Origin: Variovorax paradoxus
GTDB lineage: Bacteria; Pseudomonadota; Gammaproteobacteria; Burkholderiales; Burkholderiaceae_C
Length of the DNA stretch: 64,000 nt
Direction of reading: 5' to 3'
Assembly: GCA_016806145.1 (NCBI GenBank)
Contig: CP063166.1
Span: 5,146,001-5,210,000 of the forward strand
This document shows positions 46,888 through 56,577 of the stretch, one piece after another. Position 1 is the stretch's first letter. Every line of letters starts with the position of its first letter. The translations under genes were made by a program, and so were the position numbers. The notes below the pieces were generated by a model. The model was not told the DNA's origin. It was given only the letters and a program-made list of their open reading frames with translations, and made no database searches.

Positions 46888-47550
46888 ATGACACACGACA
46901 CAAAGACGCCCAAGCCGCGGCAGCGCAATGCCGTGGCAACGCGAGACCGGATCTTGAAGATCGCGAGCAAGGAGTTCGCCGCGCACGGCTACGACGGCGC
47001 GCGCATCGACGCGATCGTGGCCCGCTGCAAGATCAGCAAGAACCTCGTCTATCACTACTTCGACAGCAAGGAGGCGCTGTTCATCGAGGTGATGGAGCGC
47101 GCCTACGGCGCGATGCGCGAGCGCCAGAACGAGCTCGCGCTCACGGGCGAGGACCCGGTGCGCGACATGCGCGAGCTGGTCGAGAAGACGGTGCAGCACT
47201 TCATCGACCAGCCCGAGTTCCACCAGCTGCTGTCGACCGAGAACCTGCACAAGGCGGTGCACATCCGCAAGTCGAAGGTGATCTCGGAGATGTTCAACCC
47301 GCTGCGCACCGCGCTGTCGACCATCCTCGAGTCGGGCAAGCAGAAGGGCGTGTTCCGCCGCGATGCCGACTGGGTCGACCTCTACGTCTCGATCTCGGGC
47401 CTGGGCTCGTACTTCATCACCAACCGCTACACGCTCTCGTACGTGCTCGACGTCGACCTCGGCGCCTCGGACCGCCAGCAGTCGCGGCTCAGGCACGCCT
47501 CGGACATGGTGATCAGCTACCTCTGCGACCGCAGCGGCGACGCGGCCTAG
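46888..47550 (+). CDS. TetR-family transcriptional regulator
   Basis: A 220-residue TetR repressor with the N-terminal helix-turn-helix ATRDRILKIASKEFAAHGYDGARIDAIVARCKISKNLVYHYFDSKEALFIEVM and an all-helical ligand-binding domain. It is divergent from the hyuA-hyuB-ABC operon, which it most likely controls (inference from arrangement). The start at 46888 is the ATG directly before the basic N-terminal tail. It converges on the aldo/keto reductase gene with only 18 nt between the stops. Confidence 0.9.
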   Translation: MTHDTKTPKPRQRNAVATRDRILKIASKEFAAHGYDGARIDAIVARCKISKNLVYHYFDSKEALFIEVMERAYGAMRERQNELALTGEDPVRDMRELVEKTVQHFIDQPEFHQLLSTENLHKAVHIRKSKVISEMFNPLRTALSTILESGKQKGVFRRDADWVDLYVSISGLGSYFITNRYTLSYVLDVDLGASDRQQSRLRHASDMVISYLCDRSGDAA

Positions 47551-47568
47551 CCGCTTCGGCCGCTTCGG

Positions 47569-48438
47569 TCAGATCATCGCCAGCGCCGTCTTGCGCTTCG
47601 GCGGCGGATGCAGCCGGTCGAGCTTCGCGAGCACGCCGGCATCGAGCGTCAACGAGGCCGCCGCGAAGTTCTGCTTCAGATGCGCGCTGCCCACCGCCTT
47701 CGGAATCGCCGCCACGCCCGGCCGCGCGATGACCGCCGCCAGCGCGAGCTGGGCCGCGCTCACGCCGAGGTCCGCCGCGAGTTCGCCGAGGCCCTCGTCG
47801 TCGGCCAGCGCGCCCTGGTCGATCGGGCTGTAGGCCATCAGCGGGATGCCGCGCTCGCGCTGCCAGGGCAGCAGGCTGAACTCGGGACCGCGCTCGCCGA
47901 GCGACAGGTAGACCTGGTTCGCCGCGCACGAGGGACCGCCCTGCCCCAGCGGCGCCAGCTCCTCCATGTCGTCGGTGTCGAAGTTGCTCACGCCCCAGCG
48001 CGCGATGCGCCCGCGCGCCACCAGCGCCTGCAGGGCATCGACGGTCTCGGCCAGCGGATGGCTGCCGCGCCAGTGCAGCAGGTAGAGGTCGATGGCATCG
48101 AGGCCCAGGCGCTTCAGGCTGCGCTCGCAGGCCTCGGGCGTGCCGCGCCGGCTCGCGTTGTGCGGATAGACCTTGCTGACGATGAAGAGCTCGTCGCGCC
48201 GCAGCTCGTTGGCGCGCAGCGCCTCGGCCACGGCCTGGCCGACCACGGTCTCGGCGCCGCCCTCGCCGTACATCTCGGCGGCGTCGATCAGGCGGTAGCC
48301 GAGTGCGATGGCCTCGCGCACCGCGGCCACCTCGGCCTGGCGGCGGCCCGCGGCCTCGCCCATGCGCCAGGTGCCCAGCCCGAGCACGGGCATCTCGTTG
48401 CCGTTGCCGGCGCCTTGGGGAAAGGAGAGTGTTCGCAT
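47569..48438 (-). CDS. Aldo/keto reductase
   Basis: A 289-residue (alpha/beta)8 reductase with the catalytic tetrad visible: D52 and Y57 in LIDAAEMYGEG, K89 in VSKVYP and H122 in LLHWRGS. It also has the NADPH-binding end IPKAVGSAHLKQN. Family enzymes reduce aldehydes and ketones with NADPH; the specific substrate is open. It lies 38 nt after dctD on the same strand but is probably a separate function. Confidence 0.9.
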   Translation of the reverse strand: MRTLSFPQGAGNGNEMPVLGLGTWRMGEAAGRRQAEVAAVREAIALGYRLIDAAEMYGEGGAETVVGQAVAEALRANELRRDELFIVSKVYPHNASRRGTPEACERSLKRLGLDAIDLYLLHWRGSHPLAETVDALQALVARGRIARWGVSNFDTDDMEELAPLGQGGPSCAANQVYLSLGERGPEFSLLPWQRERGIPLMAYSPIDQGALADDEGLGELAADLGVSAAQLALAAVIARPGVAAIPKAVGSAHLKQNFAAASLTLDAGVLAKLDRLHPPPKRKTALAMI

Positions 48439-48476
48439 CGGGCCATGCTAGCGCCGCCCGAATGCCTGCACGCGAG

Positions 48477-49843
<1,367 letters not shown>

Positions 49844-49847
<4 letters not shown>

Positions 49848-51634
49848 GGGTGGGCGTGGGGGCTGGCGGCCGGCAGGTCGACGACGAAGTATGCCCCGCC
49901 GCCCTCCCGGTTGTCCGCCCGCAGGCCGCCGTTCATGGCGCGCACGAGTTGCGCGCACAGCACGAGGCCCAGCCCCAGCCCCGAACCCGCGGGCTTGGTG
50001 GTGACGAAGGGCTCGAACAGCTTCGGCACCACGTCGTCGCGGATGCCGGGGCCGGTGTCGCTCACGGTCAGCACCGCGCGGCCGTCCTCGTTCAGCCGCC
50101 CCTGCAGGCGCAGCACGCGCTGCGGCATGTGCTCCATGGCCTCGATCGCGTTGCGCATCAGGTTCACCAGCACGCTGCCGAGCGCGGCCTCGTCGGCCAT
50201 CACGGCGAGCTGCGGCGGCTCGATGTCGACCTCGACCTGCACGCCGTGCTTCTGCTCGGCGCCGGCGACGATCACGCGCGCATCGTCGATCGCGGCGGCC
50301 AGCGCCACGGGCGAGGGCCCGAGCTGGTTCTTGTGCGAGAAGGTCTTGAGCTGCGCGGTCAGCCGCGCGAGCCGGTCGACCATGTCGCGGATGCGCTGGA
50401 GGTTGCCGCGCACCTCGTCGTGGCGTTCGTGGTCGAGCAGGATGGCCGCGCTCTCCGACAGCGTGCGCATCGCGGTCAGCGGCTGGTTGAGCTCGTGCGC
50501 GAGGCCGGCCGACATCTGGCCCAGCGCGGCCATCTTGCCGGCCTGCACCAGCTCGTCCTGCGCGGCGCGCAGCTGCGCGGTGCGCGCCGCCACCATCGAC
50601 TCGAGGCCGTCGTGCGCGGCCTGCAGCGCGGCCTGGTTGGCGAGCTTCTGGCGCTCGGCGCGGCGGCGCTGCCACAGGGTCACGCCCAAGAGCAGCAGCG
50701 CGACCATGCCGAGCCCGGCGGTCACCGCGGCATTGCGCGCGGCCACGCGCAGCGGCGCCATGTCGTCGAGCGTGAGCAATTGCCACGGCGCATTGCGCAG
50801 GGTGCGGCTGGCGACGAGCCGGTCGGCGCCCTCCACGCGAATCAGTTGCACGCCCGGTGCCAGCGCCTCCAGCCGCTGCCAGCGCAGCGGCGCGAGCGCG
50901 GCCTCGCCATAGGGCCGCGAGCGCAGCACCTCGGCGCGCTGCAGCGCGTCGAGCGGCAGCAGCGGCCGGAACTTGAGGTCGTCGCGCGTGGCGAGGATCA
51001 CCACGCCGCGCTGGTCGACCACCACCACGTCGCCCGGCAGCTTGCGCCACGCGGCCTCGTTGTCCTCGAGGTTGATCTTCACCGTGACCACGCCGGGCAC
51101 GGCCGGCTCGCGGCGCAGCGCGTACGAGAGGTAGTAGCCGGGCCGGCGGCTCGTGATGCCCACGCCGTAGAAACGGCCGCGCCCCTGGGCCAGCGCGTCG
51201 ATCATGTAGGGCCGGAACTCGTAGTGCTGGCCCAGCGTGGTGCCGGGCCGGTCCCAGTCGGAGGCCGCGAGCGAGGTGCCGCCGGCGTCGAGCACGTAGA
51301 GCATCTCGGCGCGCGCGGTGGCGTTGACGCCCGCCAGATAGCGGTTGGCGGCGTCGCGCAGCGAGGCGTCGGCCGGCGCGTTCAGCAGCGCGGGCACCAC
51401 CGGCGTCATCTCGAGCAGCGCGGGCAGGTAGTCGAAGCGCGTGAGCTCGGCGTCGAGCCCGGTGGCGACCATGTCGAGCCGGTGCTCGGCGGCCTCGCGC
51501 AGGCGCGCCAGGCCGGCCTGCGTGGAAAGGTGGTGGCCGACCAGGGCGGACAGCGCCACCAGCACGAGCGCGGCGCACCAGCGCACCACCGCGCGCCGGG
51601 TGCGGGGACGGAAGGTCACGGTGGAAGTCTCCAT
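49844..51634 (-). CDS. dctB: C4-dicarboxylate sensor histidine kinase DctB
   Basis: A 596-residue membrane kinase with one N-terminal helix (~residues 17-36), a periplasmic double-PAS-like sensor, a second helix (~residues 298-316, VTAGLGMVALLLLGVTLWQ), a coiled linker, the H-box LAHELNQPLTAM, and the ATPase motifs (N-box NLMRNAIEAM, GPGI, GSGLGLGL). This is DctB architecture, which senses external succinate/malate/fumarate together with DctA. Operon with dctD and next to dctA. Confidence 0.9.
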
Positions 51635-51700
51635 GGAAGGGCGCGCCGCTCGGTTCGGTTCTCGGGGCGCAGGTTAATGCAGATCGCGGTCCGCAAGGCA

Positions 51701-51725
51701 GGACGCCCGCGCGAGGCGGGCGTCC
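51701..51725 (-). terminator. Terminator-like hairpin after dctA
   Basis: GGACGCCCGC (51701-51710) and GCGGGCGTCC (51716-51725) form a 10-bp stem, 32 nt past the dctA stop on the minus strand. It lies between dctA and dctB, so dctBD probably has its own promoter. Confidence 0.6.
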
Positions 51726-51756
51726 GGGGAAAGACCGGCACGAACGCCGGCCCCGA

Positions 51757-53106
51757 TCAGCGCCCGCTGCCCGCGGGCATGCGCGCTTCCTTGGCGTCGA
51801 GCACCAGCTCGGGCTCGTCGGCCTCGGCGCCGCTGCCCTGGTTCAGCTGGTTGGTCAGGCGCTCGGTGTCGAGGTCGCCGGTCCACTTCGCGACCACCAT
51901 GGTGGCCACGCCGTTGCCGATCAGGTTGGTCAGCGCGCGCGCTTCCGACATGAAGCGGTCGATGCCCAGGATCAGCGCCAGGCCCGCCACCGGCACGTGG
52001 CCCACGGCCGAGAGCGTGGCCGCCAGCACGATGAAGCCGCTGCCGGTCACGCCGGCCGCGCCCTTCGAGGTCAGCAGCAGCACCAGCAGCAGCGTGATCT
52101 GCTGGGTGATCGACATCGGCGTGTTGGTGGCCTGGGCGATGAACACCGCGGCCATGGTCAGGTAGATCGAGGTGCCGTCGAGGTTGAACGAGTAGCCGGT
52201 GGGAATCACCAGGCCGACCACCGACTTCTTGGCGCCGAGGTTCTCCATCTTGGCCATCATGCGCGGCAGCGCCGCCTCGCTCGAGGAGGTGCCCAGCACG
52301 ATCAGCAGCTCTTCCTTGATGTACTTGATGAACTTCCAGATGCTGAAGCCGTGCGCGCGCGCGATCGCGCCGAGCACCACGAAGATGAAGAACAGGCAGG
52401 TGGCGTAGAAGGTCGCCATCAGCGCGCCGAGCTGCACCAGCGAGCCCACGCCGTACTTGCCGATGGTGAAGGCCATCGCGCCGAAGGCACCGATCGGGGC
52501 CACCTTCATGATGTAGCCGACGATGGTGAACAGCACGTGCGAGAACTTCTCGATGAAGTCGAACACCAGCGTGCCGCGGCCGCCGAAGCGGTGCAGCGCG
52601 AAGCCGAACATCACGGCGAACAGCAGCACCTGCAGGATCTCGCCCTTGGCGAAGGCATCGACCACGGTGGTCGGGATCACGTTGAGCAGGAACTCGGTGG
52701 TCGAGGCCATCTTGCCCGGGCCGGTGTAGGCAGCGATCGACTTGGCGTCGAGCTGGCTCGGGTCCACGTTCATGCCGTGGCCGGGCTGCACGATGTTGAT
52801 GATGACCAGGCCGACGATCAGCGCGATGGTGCTGACGATCTCGAAGTACAAGAGCGCGAGGCCGCCGGTCTTGCCGACCTTCTTCATGTCCTCCATGCCG
52901 GCGATGCCGACCACCACCGTGCAGAAGATGATCGGCGCGATGATCATCTTGATCAGCTTGATGAAGCCGTCGCCCAGCGGCTTCATCGCGGCGCCGGTGT
53001 CGGGATAGAAGTGGCCGAGCAGCACGCCGATGACGATGGCGGTGATGACCTGGAAGTACAGCGATCTGTAGAAGGGCTTGGGGGCGGATGCGGATACGTG
53101 GTCCAC
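51757..53106 (-). CDS. dctA: C4-dicarboxylate:cation symporter DctA
   Basis: A 449-residue DAACS-family transporter with the signature [24 protein letters not shown], the serine-rich loop [14 protein letters not shown], and [25 protein letters not shown] plus [19 protein letters not shown] for substrate and ion binding. It imports succinate, fumarate and malate. The best start is GTG at 53106 with AAGGAG 8 nt upstream, giving the normal length. The dctBD two-component genes follow on the same strand and a sigma-54 promoter lies upstream. Confidence 0.93.
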   Translation of the reverse strand: MDHVSASAPKPFYRSLYFQVITAIVIGVLLGHFYPDTGAAMKPLGDGFIKLIKMIIAPIIFCTVVVGIAGMEDMKKVGKTGGLALLYFEIVSTIALIVGLVIINIVQPGHGMNVDPSQLDAKSIAAYTGPGKMASTTEFLLNVIPTTVVDAFAKGEILQVLLFAVMFGFALHRFGGRGTLVFDFIEKFSHVLFTIVGYIMKVAPIGAFGAMAFTIGKYGVGSLVQLGALMATFYATCLFFIFVVLGAIARAHGFSIWKFIKYIKEELLIVLGTSSSEAALPRMMAKMENLGAKKSVVGLVIPTGYSFNLDGTSIYLTMAAVFIAQATNTPMSITQQITLLLVLLLTSKGAAGVTGSGFIVLAATLSAVGHVPVAGLALILGIDRFMSEARALTNLIGNGVATMVVAKWTGDLDTERLTNQLNQGSGAEADEPELVLDAKEARMPAGSGR

Positions 53107-53341
53107 GGGAAATCTCCTTGAGGCCGGGGGCCGGCCGGGGCTGAACACTGGGATGGAAAAGGGGTGCGCCCGACGGGCGCGGTCGGACGGGGTCAGCGCG
53201 CCGGCGCGCCGCCGCGCGGGGCGGGGCATGCTGGCGAAGGGGGTCGCAAGGCCGGTCGGCTGAAGGTCATGGTTGTCTCCTGGGCTCGTTGTCGCCGGCT
53301 GCGCCTTCGGAAAAGGCGGCGCCGGCAGTGGAGAACACAGA

Positions 53342-53356
53342 GCAACGCACATGCCA
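53342..53356 (-). promoter_or_regulatory. Sigma-54 promoter of dctA
   Basis: Read on the minus strand: TGGCAT (-24), GTGCG, TTGC (-12), with the invariant GG and GC 10 nt apart, as the TGGCAC-N5-TTGC consensus demands. A TGCCATTTTGACTGGCA dyad overlaps and extends upstream of the -24 box and could be part of an activator site. Transcription would begin about 225 nt before the dctA GTG. In the 53107-53495 gap I see no gene. Confidence 0.7.
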
Positions 53357-53495
53357 GTCAAAATGGCACGTGAACCCGACTCAAGTCGTTGATTTCATTA
53401 AAGAAAATCGGGGGCCAACAAGGCCCCGCGCCGCGCTTCCGGACGCGGCCCGCGCAGGCCGTCCGGCGTTTCGGACGCACCCTTCAGGGAAAACC

Positions 53496-54455
53496 CTAGG
53501 CCGATGCGGAGGCGTGGAATTCCGCGCGCAGCCCGCGCACCACCTGCTCGACCGTGGCCAGCCCGGCCACCCCGCCGACCGAATGCCCGGCGCTCCACAG
53601 GTCGGCCCAGCGCTGGATCACGGCGCCCTCGGAGCCGCCGCCGAAGCGCTGGCGCGCCTGCTGCACCGACACCGTCTCGTCGAGCGCCGCCGGATCGAGC
53701 CCCGCGTTCAGCACCGAGGGCCGCAGGAAGTTGGCCGGCAGGCCGGTGAAGGCGCGCGTGGTCATCACGTCGTCGAGCGAGCTCGCGGCCAGCATCTTCT
53801 TGTAGGGCGCCGAGGCCAGGCTCTCCTCGGTGGCGATGAAGCGCGTGCCCATCGAGCCCAGGTCGCAGCCCAGCACGGTGGCCGCGCGCAGCGCCACGCC
53901 GTCGGGCAGGCCGCCGGCCAGCACCAGCGGGCCGTCGAAGAAGGCGCGCACCGCACGCACGAAGGCGAAGGGATTGGCCCAGCCGGTGTGGCCGCCCGCG
54001 CCCGCGGTCAGCAGCACCAGGCCGTCGGCGCCGGCCTCGATGGCGCGCTCGGCGTGGTGCACCGAGGCCACGTCGGCCAGCACCAGGCAGCCGCCGTCGT
54101 GCAGCGCGGGAATCACCGCCGCGGGCGAGCCCACGCTGGTGATCACGAGTTCGGCGCGATGCCGCACGATCAGCTCGACCTCGGCGCGCACGCGTGCCGG
54201 GTCGCGCCGCATGATCAGGTTGGGGCACCAGGGCGCATGCGCGGTGCCGGCATCGCGCGCCGCGCCCGCCTCGTCGTTGAGCCGCGCCATCCAGCCCGCG
54301 AAGGCCTCGAGCGACTCCGCATTGGCGGTCGGAAAGGCACCGACCACGCCGGCGCGGCAGGCGGCCGACACCAGTTCGATGCCCGACACGCGCAGCATCG
54401 GCGCGGCGATCGCGGGCACCGCCAGGCGGTCGAGGAAGGGCAGGCGCTGCGTCAT
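53496..54455 (-). CDS. Nitronate monooxygenase-like flavoprotein (NPD family), copy 1
   Basis: A 319-residue TIM-barrel flavoprotein with AAPMLRVSGIELVSAACRAGVVGAFPT at the N-terminus, TAGAGGHTGWANPFAFV (His at the usual catalytic position) and the FMN phosphate region VLAGGLPDG...LGCDLGSMGTRFIATEE. NPD enzymes oxidise nitronates, but members in CoA catabolic clusters may be enoyl- or acyl-CoA reductases or isomerases. It overlaps the second copy by 4 nt at its start. In this cluster a CoA-linked role is more likely than nitroalkane oxidation (inference). Confidence 0.85.
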   Translation of the reverse strand: MTQRLPFLDRLAVPAIAAPMLRVSGIELVSAACRAGVVGAFPTANAESLEAFAGWMARLNDEAGAARDAGTAHAPWCPNLIMRRDPARVRAEVELIVRHRAELVITSVGSPAAVIPALHDGGCLVLADVASVHHAERAIEAGADGLVLLTAGAGGHTGWANPFAFVRAVRAFFDGPLVLAGGLPDGVALRAATVLGCDLGSMGTRFIATEESLASAPYKKMLAASSLDDVMTTRAFTGLPANFLRPSVLNAGLDPAALDETVSVQQARQRFGGGSEGAVIQRWADLWSAGHSVGGVAGLATVEQVVRGLRAEFHASASA

Positions 54456-55462
54456 GACGGCTCCGGTGCGGGGGAAACGAGGGAAGGCAGGCGCGCGAGC
54501 GAGGCCCGCGCCTGCGCCAGCAGCTCGGCCACGATGGCCGCCAGCGGCTCGATGCGCCGCGCGAAGGCGATCGATGGCCCCAGCGACACCATGCCGCGCT
54601 GCCAGTCGCCCTGCGCATAGCAGTGGTCGCGCGTCGCGCGGCCGTCGATCAGCGTGCCGAAGGCCGCATGGTCGGCCGCGCCCGCGCGCTCGATCGCCTC
54701 GACCTCGCGCGCGGTCTCATTGCGCAGCACGCGCCAGGTGTTGCCCAGCGTGTGCAGCAGCCGCACGGTGGACTGCTCGTCGCAGTCGAGCAGGTGCCGC
54801 TTGTAGGCCGGATGGGTGGCGATCTCCTCGGCCACCAGGAAGCGGCTGCCGATCAGCACGCCGTCGAGCCCCTGCGCGAGCACGGCCGCGAGCTGGCGCC
54901 CATGGCCGATGCCGCCGGCCAGCACCACGGGCACGCGCAGTTGCTCGGCCGCGAGCGCGCCCAGCAGCATGGTCGGCAGCTCGTTGGCGCCCGGATGGCC
55001 GCCCTCCTCCATGCCGACCAGCGCCACCGCATCGGCGCCCGCGCGCTCGGCCGCGAGCGCATGGCGCAGGCCCGGCGCCTTGTGGAGCACCACCGCGCCG
55101 GCCGCGTGCAGCGTGCCGATCAGCTCACCGGGCGCATAGCCCGCGGTCTCGAAATGGCGCACGCCGTGCGCGAGCGCGATCTCCATCCAGCGCCGCACCG
55201 CGGTGTTGGCCTCGGGCCGCTTCGAGAGCGTGAGGTTCACGCCGAAGGGCCGCCCACGCGTGAGCTCGCGGCATTGCACGAGCGCGGCCGCGAAGGCCGC
55301 GTCGTCGGCGAAGGAGCGCGGCGTGACGAAGCCCATGCAGCCGGCATTGACCAGCGCGGCCACGTAGCGTGCGTCCGACAGCCACATCAGCCCGCCGCCG
55401 AGGATCGGATGGTCGATGCCGAACAGCTCGGTGATGCGGGTACGGAAGAGCGGTACCGTCAT
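54452..55462 (-). CDS. Nitronate monooxygenase-like flavoprotein (NPD family), copy 2
   Basis: A 336-residue paralogue with GIDHPILGGGLMWLSDARYVAALVNAGCMGFVTP, the catalytic-type GMEEGGHPGANELPTMLL and VVLAGGIGHGRQLAAVLAQGLDGVLIGSRFLVAEE. The two NPD genes are translationally coupled, suggesting two related steps or a hetero-oligomer. The start also overlaps the CoA-transferase stop by 4 nt, so the whole minus-strand cluster behaves as one tight operon. Confidence 0.86.
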   Translation of the reverse strand: MTVPLFRTRITELFGIDHPILGGGLMWLSDARYVAALVNAGCMGFVTPRSFADDAAFAAALVQCRELTRGRPFGVNLTLSKRPEANTAVRRWMEIALAHGVRHFETAGYAPGELIGTLHAAGAVVLHKAPGLRHALAAERAGADAVALVGMEEGGHPGANELPTMLLGALAAEQLRVPVVLAGGIGHGRQLAAVLAQGLDGVLIGSRFLVAEEIATHPAYKRHLLDCDEQSTVRLLHTLGNTWRVLRNETAREVEAIERAGAADHAAFGTLIDGRATRDHCYAQGDWQRGMVSLGPSIAFARRIEPLAAIVAELLAQARASLARLPSLVSPAPEPS

Positions 55463-56577
55463 GGCCGCTCAGCCGCGCGCGCGCTGTCGAGCCGCGGCGC
55501 GCCGCCGAGCCCGCCAGGCGTGACGCCCGCCATCGGCACCGGATAGCGCGCGAGCGCGAGCGCCGCATCGCCTTCGAACTTGCCGCGCTGCGCGAACTGC
55601 GGCAGCGTCGCGAGCGCGGCCGGTTCCACCACCGGCGCCACCGGCACGTCGTGCCGCTGCAGCAGCGCGAAGGCATCGTCGGCATCGAGCGCGGCCAGCG
55701 CCTCGGCCAGCCGCGCATTGATCGCCGGCGCCACTTTCTTGCGCGCACCATGCGAGCGAAAGGCCGCGTCGCCATAGGGCGAGAGATCGAGCGCCTCGCA
55801 CAGGCGGGCCCAGAAGTGGTCCTCGAGCGCGGCCACCGACAGGTGCTTGCCGTCGCGGCACAGGAAGGCGCCGTAGGCCGCCTTCACCAGCGTGGCCTCG
55901 CGCTGCGCTTCCAGGTCCGCATCGCCCGACGAGCGCCAGGCGCCAAGGCGCGGATTCATCCAGTGCAGCGCGCAGTCGGCCAGCGCCACGTCGAGGTGCT
56001 GGCCCTGGCCCGTGTGCTGGCGCTGCAGCAGCGCGGCCAGGGTGGACGACAGCGCATACATCGCGCCGCAGAGGTCGGCCACCGGCAGGCCGAAGCTCTG
56101 CGCCGGACCGCCGCCGGGCACGCCCGAGACCGCGAGCACGCCGGCCGCGCCCAGGTAGTTGATGTCGTGCCCCGGCAGATCGGCCCACGGCCCCTGCTGG
56201 CCATAGCCGCTGAGCGACACGTAGACCAGCCGCGGAAACGCCGCGCGCAGGCCGTCTGCATCGAGCCCCAGCCGCGCCATCACGCCGGGCCGGTACGACT
56301 CCACCACCACGTCGGCCGTGGCGATCAGCGCGCGCACCTCGGCGCGCTGCGCCTCGTCCTTGAGATCGACCAGCAGGCTCTGCTTGCCGCGGTTCACGGC
56401 CTCGAACACGCCCGGGCCCATGCGCCGCACGTTGTCGCCATGCGGCGGGCGCTCGATCTTGATCACGCGCGCGCCGAGCTCGGCGAGGTTCTGCGTGAAG
56501 AAGGGGCCGGGCAGCAGCTCGCTGAAGTCGACCACCACGATGCCGGCCAGCGGCGGCGTTGCGACGTCCCGCGTCAT
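55459..56577 (-). CDS. CaiB/BaiF-family CoA-transferase (class III)
   Basis: A 372-residue class III CoA-transferase. It begins GIVVVDFSELLPGPFFTQNLAELGARVIKIERPPHGD and contains NRGKQSLLVDLKD, VVVESYRPGVMARLGL and GQQGPWADLPGHDINYLGAAG. The aspartate of GHD is near the expected catalytic Asp. These enzymes move CoA between carboxylic acids in the cytoplasm. Fixed 4-nt overlaps on both sides show a compact operon with the NPD proteins and the acyl-CoA synthetase. Confidence 0.89.
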   Translation of the reverse strand: MTRDVATPPLAGIVVVDFSELLPGPFFTQNLAELGARVIKIERPPHGDNVRRMGPGVFEAVNRGKQSLLVDLKDEAQRAEVRALIATADVVVESYRPGVMARLGLDADGLRAAFPRLVYVSLSGYGQQGPWADLPGHDINYLGAAGVLAVSGVPGGGPAQSFGLPVADLCGAMYALSSTLAALLQRQHTGQGQHLDVALADCALHWMNPRLGAWRSSGDADLEAQREATLVKAAYGAFLCRDGKHLSVAALEDHFWARLCEALDLSPYGDAAFRSHGARKKVAPAINARLAEALAALDADDAFALLQRHDVPVAPVVEPAALATLPQFAQRGKFEGDAALALARYPVPMAGVTPGGLGGAPRLDSARAAERP

